NCBI GenBank assembly: GCA_024697645.1
Contig: JAILFH010000088.1
Coordinates: 1-43,761, forward strand
Length of the DNA: 43,761 bases
Direction of reading: 5' to 3'
DNA from: Prevotella sp.
GTDB lineage: Bacteria > Bacteroidota > Bacteroidia > Bacteroidales > Bacteroidaceae
In this document: positions 1 through 5,627 of the stretch, piece after piece
Layout: each line of letters opens with the position of its first letter
Numbering within the stretch: the stretch's first letter is position 1
Program-made: the position numbers and the translations under genes
The notes under the pieces: generated by a model
What the model saw: only the letters and a program-made list of their open reading frames with translations
Database searches by the model: none
Told to the model about the DNA's origin: nothing

Positions 1-93
1 AAAAATCAATACAAGACCAAGAAAAAAACTCAATTTTTCAACTCCAGTTGAGAAGTTTTCCAATTACTTGTTGTAAATTTGCACTTGCTTGTT

Positions 94-125
94 GAATTCG
101 CGAATTCTAAATTAATATTAATTTA
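94..125. repeat. Two adjacent perfect palindromes
   Basis: Positions 94-107 form a 14-bp perfect palindrome (GAATTCGCGAATTC). Positions 108-125 form an 18-bp perfect AT-only palindrome (TAAATTAATATTAATTTA). They abut with no spacer. There is no gene here. A TAnnTTTGC motif (TAAATTTGC) lies just upstream at 74-82. Possible roles are protein-binding sites or the end of a mobile element. The symmetry is directly visible; the role is unknown. Confidence 0.7.
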
Positions 126-159
126 CTTGTTTCTTGTTAACGGATGCAAAATTGTGACA

Positions 160-375
160 TTGTGACTTTGTGACTTTGTGACAATAAGCATTTTCCAACA
201 CTCAGAATCAGTGGGTACTCCTATTGGTTATATTATATTATAATAAATTATAATATAATATAAAATCTTAATACTTCCAACCAGCAAAAAATAACTCCTA
301 TATTCTTACAATCTGAAACCAAAAATAGAAAACTATCTAGAAGTACCTTAATGTCACAAAGTCACAAAGTCACAA
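160..375. repeat. Perfect 24-bp inverted repeat of iterated GTGAC units
   Basis: The left arm (160-183) holds three GTGAC motifs spaced by TTT, so each arm is itself an 8-bp tandem repeat. The right arm (352-375) is its exact reverse complement. A fourth GTGAC precedes the left arm at 154-158. The 168 bp between the arms are AT-rich and contain a second perfect inverted repeat at 228-263 (16-bp arms, 4-nt loop). No ORF is present. The structure resembles an iteron cluster or the ends of a small non-autonomous element. No function can be assigned from sequence alone. Confidence 0.8.
228..263. repeat. AT-only perfect hairpin, 16-bp arms
   Basis: Arms 228-243 and 248-263 are exact reverse complements around a TAAA-like 4-nt loop and consist only of A and T. 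The hairpin lies between the two iterated arms at 160-183 and 352-375 but is off their midpoint. It could extrude as a cruciform or act as an unwinding element. No T-tract of an intrinsic terminator follows it and no gene ends immediately before it. Confidence 0.75.
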
Positions 376-380
376 CTGCT

Positions 381-641
381 GTCTTTCCTGATTTAGTTTT
401 AACGATGTGGTATGGTAAAAATTTTTAACATGGACTCCCGATGAAATGGGCGATTTTTGCTGTTTTTGCATCAAAAAATATTTACAAAGTTTCTATATCT
501 GAAGAGTTTCGAAGTCGAATTTGGATGCAAATTCTGCGCGTAATCTCCCCCCCAATTGGTTTCGTTTATTGGGAGAACTTTACATGATAACAGCAGAAAA
601 AGTTCGGAATCTGCCGAAAAAGCATTAACTTTGTATGCTGT
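381..641. other. Gene-free stretch upstream of the AlbA_2 gene
   Basis: No convincing coding region is visible on either strand. It contains a 12-bp palindrome TAAAAATTTTTA (416-427), a 23-bp stretch at 438-460 that recurs exactly at 37203-37225 inside the DUF2723 gene, and a C-rich imperfect hairpin near 546-578. At its 3' end is the putative promoter of the next gene. Confidence 0.6.
626..633 (+). promoter_or_regulatory. -7 element (TAACTTTG) of the AlbA_2 gene
   Basis: The sequence matches the Bacteroidetes TAnnTTTG core exactly. The expected -33 TTTG is only weakly matched about 20 bp upstream. Only 8 nt separate the motif from the ATG at 642, so the transcript would be leaderless or nearly so, unless translation starts further downstream. 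Confidence 0.5.
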
Positions 642-1268
642 ATGGATGATGGACAATATCTAAAGAGGCTGATCCGTGAGGGCGAACACCAGCAACAGGA
701 CTTTAAATATCGGGTTGCTGATGCCTGTAAACTGGCGAAGTCGGTATCGGCATTTGCGAATACTGATGGGGGACGCTTGCTCATTGGTGTGCGCGACGAT
801 GGCCATCTCTCCGGAATACGTTCGGAGGAAGAAATCTACATGATGCATCAGGCGGCCTATAGATATTGTAAACCCGAAGCCAGTATAAAATTCGACACGT
901 TTCATGCAGAAGGACGCACAATCGTGATGGCAACGATTCCTCCATCGGACAAGCGGCCTGTGTATGCTCTGGACGAATCGGGCAAGCGGCTGGCTTATAT
1001 CAGGCTGGCAGATGAAAACATTGTAGCCTCTCCCGTGTTTCTTGCCCTGTGGCGCGAATCGCAGCGATCTCAGGGAGCAGTGCTGAACTACGACGACAGC
1101 ATCCGCCATTTACTCGACTCCATGAAGGGAAAGCAAACGCTTAATCAAATTGTGCGATCTACGAAGTTATCCCGCCCAAAGGTGATAACTCTACTGGCCC
1201 GCCTCATCCACTTCAATACCGTGAAATGGGAATACACAAACCAGCAGTTTCTCTTTAGTTTAGCATAG
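642..1268 (+). CDS. AlbA_2/Schlafen-type ATP-binding domain protein
   Basis: This 208-residue protein carries an AlbA_2 (divergent AAA_4) domain. Near residues 9-50 it has the typical E-x-Q-x-x-D-F-K strand, the helix with SVSAFANTDGG and the strand LLIGVRDDG. The C-terminal part (about 145-208) looks like a winged helix (KQTLNQIV, LSRPKVITLLARL). Family members are usually described as putative transcriptional regulators or nucleic-acid-binding ATP-binding proteins; the substrate is unknown. In many relatives the domain is followed by a large C-terminal region, so this is a short version. It stands alone, downstream of the palindrome-rich 1-641 region and convergent with the following minus-strand genes. 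The start codon lies 8 nt after a -7 promoter motif. Domain assignment is fairly sure; role is not. Confidence 0.8.
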   Translation: MDDGQYLKRLIREGEHQQQDFKYRVADACKLAKSVSAFANTDGGRLLIGVRDDGHLSGIRSEEEIYMMHQAAYRYCKPEASIKFDTFHAEGRTIVMATIPPSDKRPVYALDESGKRLAYIRLADENIVASPVFLALWRESQRSQGAVLNYDDSIRHLLDSMKGKQTLNQIVRSTKLSRPKVITLLARLIHFNTVKWEYTNQQFLFSLA

Positions 1269-1334
1269 ACGTTGGATGAGGCCAAAGTGGTAGTTGGTCA
1301 TCATCGTAACTCTTGAAGCAATGGGCACAAACTA

Positions 1335-1395
1335 ATTGCTCCTACATCTCAAAAAGAGCATGCAGGAGCAATCAGGAGTTATGCAGGAGCAATCA
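1335..1395. repeat. Imperfect hairpin plus direct repeat between convergent genes
   Basis: Arm 1335-1350 pairs with 1356-1372 around an AAAAA loop, with one mismatch and one bulge (ATTGCTCCT against AGGAGCAAT at the base). The right arm core TGCAGGAGCAATCA (1361-1374) is repeated exactly at 1382-1395, giving a 21-bp period and an alternative pairing partner. It lies between the stop of the AlbA_2 gene and the stop of the small minus-strand gene, so it may terminate or protect either transcript. No long T-tract follows it on either strand. Confidence 0.5.
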
Positions 1396-1419
1396 GCGCA
1401 CTGTCTCTATGCGGCTGTT

Positions 1420-1572
1420 TTATTCTTTTCTCTTAGGTATTGCAGCCGCAAGAAGATAACCAATAGCACCACCAATGGCGGCGCCAATGGCCTCTCCGAT
1501 AATTCCGCCAATATAAGCACAAACGACGCAACATAATAATCCAATGATTTGGCGTAAAATGTTAGTGTTCAT
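1420..1572 (-). CDS. Small glycine-zipper membrane peptide (50 aa)
   Basis: Reading the minus strand from ATG at 1572 to TAA at 1420 gives a 50-residue peptide. It has a short polar N-terminus (MNTNILRQ), one long hydrophobic stretch with a pair of adjacent cysteines, and regular small-residue spacing (IGGIIGEAIGAAIGGAIGY) typical of glycine-zipper transmembrane helices. It ends in a basic tail (IPKRKE). It starts 58 bp downstream of the acyl-CoA ligase stop and could be the last gene of that transcript. Glycine-zipper helices oligomerise in membranes, and similar short peptides are found among type I toxins and small membrane proteins, but nothing here proves either role. The overlapping plus-strand frame has no recognisable features. 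Confidence 0.6.
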   Translation of the reverse strand: MNTNILRQIIGLLCCVVCAYIGGIIGEAIGAAIGGAIGYLLAAAIPKRKE

Positions 1573-1630
1573 ATTCATTCAAAATCAATATTTGTGTATT
1601 AAAATTTAATGAAACTAAGAAGCGTGATTC

Positions 1631-3421
1631 TTAAATCACTTCGATGCCCAGTTTCTCACACAACTGAAGGCTCATTTCCTTCAACTTGAATTTCTGAATC
1701 TTACCAGAGCCCGTCAGCGGGAACTCATCGATGAAGAAGACATACTTCGGAATCTTGTAGCGCGCAATCTTGCCACGACAGAACTCCTGAACATCCTCAG
1801 GCTCCATCTGGACACCGGGCTGCAGGATGATGAAGGCGCCCACGGCCTCACCATATTTCTTGGAAGGCACGGCCGCAACCTGTACGTCCTTGATGCCAGG
1901 CATGTGGTAGAGGAACTCCTCAATCTCGCGAGGATAGATGTTCTCACCACCTCTGATAATCATGTCCTTCAGTCGTCCCGTGATGCGATAGAATCCGTTC
2001 TCATCCTTGATGCCCAAGTCGCCAGAATGAAGGAATCCGTTCTCGTCGATAACCTCAGCCGTAGCCTTGGGATTCTTGTAGTAGCCCTTCATCACGTTGA
2101 ATCCGCGACAGCACATCTCGCCCTGAACACCCACGGGACATTCCTCGTTGGTCTCGGGATTCAGCACCTTCACCTCAACGAAAGGAAAATCGCGGCCTAC
2201 TGTGGTACAACGCTGTTCGAAACTGTCAGCCAGACAAGTCTGCGTCATACCCGGCGACGACTCCGTGAGTCCGTAGACACTGGTAATGGTCATGAACATC
2301 TTCTCCGACACACGCTTCATCAGTTCGACAGGACAGAGCGAGCCCGCCATGATGCCCGTGCGCAGACAACTCATATCGAACATCGAGAACATGGGGTGGT
2401 CGAGTTCGGCGATGAACATCGTGGGTACGCCATAAACGGCTGTACAACGCTCTTTATGGATAGATGCGAGCACCACCAGAGGATCGAACTTCTCGACCAT
2501 CACCTCAGTGCAACCGTGAGTCAGACAGTTCATCGTGGCAAGCACGACACCGAAACAATGGAACAGGGGAACGCAGACACACAGTTTGTCGTCTTGCGTG
2601 AATCCCATATTCTCGCCAGTGAAATAGCCATCGTTGACAATATTGAAGTGCGTCAGCATGACTCCCTTCGGGAATCCCGTGGTACCCGATGTATACTGCA
2701 TGTTCACCACATCCTGACAGGTGACGCTCTTCTTCATCTCCAGCAGCGTGTCGTCGTCGATGTTACGGCCCAAGAGCAGCAGTTCGGCGGTATTGTACAT
2801 ACCACGATATTTCTCCATGCCGATATAGACTACATTCTTCAGATACGGGAACTTCTTGCTATTCACATGACCACGCTGGCAGGTCTTCAGTTCGGGCAGC
2901 ATCTCGTAGGTCATGTCCACGTAGTTGCAGTCCCAGGTTCCGTCAGTGATGCAAAGCGTATGCATGTCGGAGTCCTTGCAGAGATACTCCAGTTCGGCCT
3001 GCTTGTAGTTAGTGTTTACGGTCACCAGCACCGCACCAATCTTGGCCGTTGCATAGAGGAAAGTGAGCCAGTCGGGGACGTTTGTAGCCCAGATGCCCAC
3101 ATTCGAGCCCTTGGTGACGCCAATGGAAATCAGACCTTTTGCCAGATTGTCCACACGTTCGTTGAACGTCTTCCAAGTGAAGCGGAGGTCGCGGTCGGAA
3201 TAGACAATGTATTCTTTGTCGGGGGTCGTCTCTGCCCAGTGCTCCAGCCACTGTCCGAGCGTGCGCTCTGAGAGCGTATATCCAGCACTGCCTGTCTCGG
3301 CGGGATAGGTACGCGACCCACCTCCCTGCCCCTCCCTGTGAGGGAGGGGAGTGGATACCTTAGGTGCTTGATTTGTGTTATTTGTTTCCTGATTCATTAA
3401 AATGTTATTATTCTGATCCAT
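1631..3421 (-). CDS. AMP-binding fatty-acyl-CoA ligase with a repeat-derived N-terminus
   Basis: The 596-residue ANL-superfamily enzyme would activate a carboxylate (probably a fatty acid) with ATP and load it on CoA. Visible motifs are the P-loop [12 protein letters not shown], the VYGLTES motif, [21 protein letters not shown] with RGGENIYP, and the C-terminal catalytic lysine region [11 protein letters not shown]. The conserved family region starts near residue 51 ([11 protein letters not shown]). The first 36 residues are not family-like. Residues about 22-36 ([14 protein letters not shown]) are the translation of the GC-rich palindrome at 3315-3357. No ATG, GTG or TTG lies in frame between that palindrome and the conserved region, so translation must start within the inserted DUF559 unit, at ATG 3421 or 3397. 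The 3421 start overlaps the DUF559 stop by 14 nt. Enzyme class is sure; substrate chain length is not. Confidence 0.9.
   Translation of the reverse strand: MDQNNNILMNQETNNTNQAPKVSTPLPHREGQGGGSRTYPAETGSAGYTLSERTLGQWLEHWAETTPDKEYIVYSDRDLRFTWKTFNERVDNLAKGLISIGVTKGSNVGIWATNVPDWLTFLYATAKIGAVLVTVNTNYKQAELEYLCKDSDMHTLCITDGTWDCNYVDMTYEMLPELKTCQRGHVNSKKFPYLKNVVYIGMEKYRGMYNTAELLLLGRNIDDDTLLEMKKSVTCQDVVNMQYTSGTTGFPKGVMLTHFNIVNDGYFTGENMGFTQDDKLCVCVPLFHCFGVVLATMNCLTHGCTEVMVEKFDPLVVLASIHKERCTAVYGVPTMFIAELDHPMFSMFDMSCLRTGIMAGSLCPVELMKRVSEKMFMTITSVYGLTESSPGMTQTCLADSFEQRCTTVGRDFPFVEVKVLNPETNEECPVGVQGEMCCRGFNVMKGYYKNPKATAEVIDENGFLHSGDLGIKDENGFYRITGRLKDMIIRGGENIYPREIEEFLYHMPGIKDVQVAAVPSKKYGEAVGAFIILQPGVQMEPEDVQEFCRGKIARYKIPKYVFFIDEFPLTGSGKIQKFKLKEMSLQLCEKLGIEVI
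3315..3357 (-). repeat. GC-rich palindromic repeat, left copy
   Basis: This copy is read on the minus strand. It has the order GTATC, ACTCCCCTCCCT, AGGGAGGGGCAGGG, GGTGGGTC. It lies inside the coding frame of the acyl-CoA ligase and supplies about 14 of its residues. It differs from the right copy (3803-3846) at only a few positions. Confidence 0.8.
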
Positions 3422-3782
3422 AAAAATAATGGTCTATTTGTTCAATTACGGATTCTATGTTGTAAAGGACATCTTCATTTGAAAAGCGAATGACGTGATA
3501 ACCTATCTGTTCAAGAAATTCATCCCTTTGCGCATCATCGGCATGTTGCCTTGGTTCTGTATGATAGCCCCCATCAACCTCAATGACCAATCCGCCTTCA
3601 CGAGAAACAAAATCTACGATGTAGTCACCAATGATATGTTGGCGTAAGAACGTTATGCCTAACTTGCTTTTTCGAAGATATTCCCAAAGAACTTCCTCTG
3701 CCAGAGTAGCATTCTTCCTGTTTTCCCTTGCATAGTCCTTCAGCAGTCCATATCTATCAGGTGAAGCCGACTTATAACTCAT
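3408..3782 (-). CDS. DUF559 endonuclease-like protein
   Basis: This 124-residue DUF559 protein has the restriction-endonuclease-like fold related to Vsr. Visible signatures are the N-terminal [19 protein letters not shown], the [16 protein letters not shown] strand-turn, VIEVDGGYH (likely catalytic acidic residues) and the C-terminal [12 protein letters not shown]. Members are annotated as putative endonucleases; substrates are unknown. It is full length for the family. The gene starts 71 bp after the cupin regulator stop and its stop overlaps the ligase start. It is enclosed by inverted palindromic repeats (3315-3357 and 3803-3846), which suggests the gene and repeats moved together. Activity and mobility are inferred. 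Confidence 0.85.
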   Translation of the reverse strand: MSYKSASPDRYGLLKDYARENRKNATLAEEVLWEYLRKSKLGITFLRQHIIGDYIVDFVSREGGLVIEVDGGYHTEPRQHADDAQRDEFLEQIGYHVIRFSNEDVLYNIESVIEQIDHYFYGSE

Positions 3783-3802
3783 AGCGAAAACGTGTTTTGA
3801 AA

Positions 3803-3846
3803 AGTATCTACTCCCCGCCCTTTAGGGAGGGGCAGGGGGGTGGGTC
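3803..3846 (+). repeat. GC-rich palindromic repeat, right copy
   Basis: This copy is read on the plus strand: GTATC, ACTCCCCGCCCT, AGGGAGGGGCAGGG, GGTGGGTC. It ends 4 bp from the stop codon of the cupin regulator gene and is inverted relative to the copy at 3315-3357. Confidence 0.8.
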
Positions 3847-3850
3847 TTTC

Positions 3851-4429
3851 TTAAAATGGAATATACACCACAGCCAAGATCTTTGCGGACTTGCCCACAA
3901 CGCCGTGAACATGATGCTCCACGATGGAATCGTAGTAGATGCTGTCGCCCTGATGGAGATGATAGACTTCCTTGCCGTATTCAATCTCAAGTTCACCTTC
4001 CATCACATAGATGAACTCTTCACCCTCGTGGGCAGACAACTTAAAGATTTTCTTCTCCGTAGGATTGACGTCGATGATGAAGGGTTCCATGTGGCGCCCC
4101 GCCTTCCGACTTGCCAGCGAATGATACTCCATGTGCTTTCTCGCATCGGCTGCATCGTTGGAGAAACTAATGCTGCTGGTACGGTCGGCAGCACGACAAA
4201 CCACAGGACCGAGTTCGTCGTTGTCGTCCATGAAAGTACCCAGGCGAACACCCAGCGCCCTTGCAATCTTGATCAGCGGACCCAATGAGGGCAACTGCTC
4301 ATCTTCCTCAATGGAGATGATTTGTTCCACTGACAAGCCACTACGCTCGGCAATCACTTCCACACTGAGATTCTTCATCTCTCTGAATCCCTTAATCTTG
4401 GACCCTACAATTGTATTCTTTTCTGACAT
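3851..4429 (-). CDS. XRE-family HTH regulator with C-terminal cupin
   Basis: This 192-residue protein has an N-terminal helix-turn-helix of the Cro/XRE type (about 8-65: KIKGFREMKNLSVEVIAERSGLSVEQIISIE) and a C-terminal cupin_2 barrel (about 110-190: HEGEEFIYVMEGELEIEYG, LHQGDSIYYDS, EHHVHG). The HTH-cupin class usually senses a small ligand or metal in the barrel and represses neighbouring metabolic genes. The next functional gene downstream on the same strand is the acyl-CoA ligase, so it may regulate fatty-acid activation. The DUF559 unit now separates the two. A promoter motif lies just upstream at 4456-4464. The ligand is unknown. Confidence 0.88.
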   Translation of the reverse strand: MSEKNTIVGSKIKGFREMKNLSVEVIAERSGLSVEQIISIEEDEQLPSLGPLIKIARALGVRLGTFMDDNDELGPVVCRAADRTSSISFSNDAADARKHMEYHSLASRKAGRHMEPFIIDVNPTEKKIFKLSAHEGEEFIYVMEGELEIEYGKEVYHLHQGDSIYYDSIVEHHVHGVVGKSAKILAVVYIPF

Positions 4430-4455
4430 TATTATATTGCTTTTTTATATTGGGT

Positions 4456-4464
4456 GCAAAATTA
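4456..4464 (-). promoter_or_regulatory. -7 element (TAATTTTGC) of the XRE-cupin gene
   Basis: This is a full match to the TAnnTTTGC core on the minus strand, 27 bp upstream of the ATG at 4429. The -33 TTTG is not well conserved at the usual spacing. Confidence 0.5.
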
Positions 4465-4773
4465 CAAAATATATTGCAAATTATGTAATGATTTACAATA
4501 ATTAAGAGCCTTTTAGTTACAAATCAAAATATATTGACAATATAGTCTTCAACTTTGCTCCAAATTACGAAATTGTTTGATAGTGAAGAGCCGAATCTTG
4601 GAAGACATGAAATTCATGTATTGAGATGGGAAAATTTGAACGCGAGAATAACGTGCAAAAATAAAAAACGTTGATGGTGAGAAGGCTGTAAGGAAAGGAT
4701 AGAAAAAACGAACAAAACCAATCTATAGGCCTTTGATAAAGTCGTTCTATTTCAGTCGCGACAATCTGACCGA
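4465..4773. other. Intergenic stretch, no gene seen
   Basis: This lies between the lysozyme stop and the XRE-cupin promoter. It is AT-rich with stops in all frames. The only structure noticed is a 15-nt near-palindrome at 4605-4619 (ACATGAA and TTCATGT around one base), which could be an operator. No strong intrinsic terminator is visible. Confidence 0.4.
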
Positions 4774-5517
4774 TTAGTCCATTAGCAGGTCTTCGATAGA
4801 GCCATCGTTGATGAATTTATCCAGGTCGACTCTTTTCCTGATTCCGCTCAGACAGCCCCTCTCTGACCTCTGCCAGAGAATGGGCTTCGCATCTCCCTTG
4901 ACACGAGGCTGTTCTTTTTTATATTTGGCAATCCAAAGCGGATAGCGATTGAACGTGGGCGCTAATCTCTGGTTGTAGAAATGTTCGTTGCTGTAGATGA
5001 CGGGCTTGCAGCCAAAATGCTCCTCCAACTTTTGGGCGAACTTCATCACGCTGTCCTTCAAGTGAGCGTCCTTGTCACGATTGTTCGTCAGACTCAGTTT
5101 CTCCACATCAATCACTGGCCGCAGGTCTTGTTTTTCTTTGTCCACCAAGTCAACAAACTGACTGAACTGAAGACCCACCGACTTGTTCATCACGAAGAAA
5201 TGATAACTGCCGACCATCAGATCCTGCCTTCTGGCTCGGTTGATGTTCTTTTCGTAATTCCTGTCGCGACCTTTCTTTCCTATCGCGCGGACATAGACAA
5301 ACTGAAGATTGGGATTATTGTCGACCAGCGTTGCCCACTGAATAGTTCCCTGGTGATGAGAAACGTCGATTCCATCGAAATGGGTGTTTGTTGGTGTTGG
5401 CTTTTTCCTCAAATACTTCCACGCCACTGCCGCACCACCAGCCAATAGCAGCAGCGCCAACAACCAATAGATGTATTTGTGGTTCGACTTCTTCTTTCTC
5501 TTTCTCTTTTTCTTCAT
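4774..5517 (-). CDS. GH25 lysozyme (N-acetylmuramidase), membrane-anchored
   Basis: This 247-residue protein has a very basic N-terminus (KKKRKRKKK) and one transmembrane or uncleaved signal helix (about 16-34). A glycoside hydrolase family 25 domain follows (about 48-240). Visible family motifs are FDGIDVSHHQG (Asp51), FVYVRAIGKKGRDRNYEKN, GSYHFF and RPVIDVEKL, with the likely catalytic Asp137/Glu139 pair. GH25 enzymes cut the beta-1,4 bond between N-acetylmuramic acid and N-acetylglucosamine in peptidoglycan. The location is probably the periplasm or outer surface. A 25-bp tandem duplication covers the start codon and creates a 9-codon upstream frame whose TGA overlaps the ATG. Confidence 0.88.
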   Translation of the reverse strand: MKKKRKRKKKSNHKYIYWLLALLLLAGGAAVAWKYLRKKPTPTNTHFDGIDVSHHQGTIQWATLVDNNPNLQFVYVRAIGKKGRDRNYEKNINRARRQDLMVGSYHFFVMNKSVGLQFSQFVDLVDKEKQDLRPVIDVEKLSLTNNRDKDAHLKDSVMKFAQKLEEHFGCKPVIYSNEHFYNQRLAPTFNRYPLWIAKYKKEQPRVKGDAKPILWQRSERGCLSGIRKRVDLDKFINDGSIEDLLMD

Positions 5518-5561
5518 GATAGATAATCGTTTCCCTTCTTCATGATAGATAATCGTTCCCC
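5511..5561 (-). repeat. 25-bp tandem duplication over the lysozyme start
   Basis: Copies at 5511-5535 and 5537-5561 are almost identical, each containing CGATTATCTATCATGAAGAA on the minus strand. The upstream copy brings a second ATG that opens a 9-codon frame (MKKGNDYLS) ending in TGA, which overlaps the real ATG as ATGA. This could couple or dampen lysozyme translation. Confidence 0.7.
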
Positions 5562-5627
5562 TTCCTATTCAGAAGGCAGGAGAAATGGTTTTTTCAATCC
5601 GGTGGCCACCCGAGGGGTTTGTGGATT

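Larger units (their letters stand above)
3315..3846. mobile_element. Putative 532-bp unit: DUF559 gene between inverted palindromes
   Basis: Two related GC-rich sequences of about 43 bp flank the DUF559 gene in opposite orientation. The left copy is 3315-3357 and the right copy 3803-3846. Their outer ends are GACCC and GGGTC and their inner ends carry GTATC. Each copy contains its own hairpin (CTCCC against GGGAG) followed by a G-rich CAGGG-GGTGGGTC arm. The unit sits exactly between the cupin regulator stop (3851) and the conserved part of the ligase. The layout resembles a small mobile unit with terminal inverted repeats and one nuclease gene. I see no target-site duplication, and mobility is inference. 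A related but partial palindrome is at 8262-8303. Confidence 0.55.

Noticed and set aside
1..470. Chromosomal replication origin
   Set aside because: The region is rich in palindromes and iterations, but I found no DnaA-box (TTATCCACA-like) cluster and no dnaA, dnaN or similar gene nearby.
1336..1536. Plus-strand 66-codon frame
   Set aside because: It overlaps the minus-strand glycine-zipper gene, has a repeat-derived start and no recognisable composition. The minus-strand frame is far more protein-like.
1904..3271. Plus-strand 455-codon frame antisense to the acyl-CoA ligase
   Set aside because: This is a mirror frame of a clearly conserved enzyme. Similar long antisense frames occur opposite the phosphatase (6150-7271), rnr (16301-17176) and cysS (19551-20273) because of codon bias.
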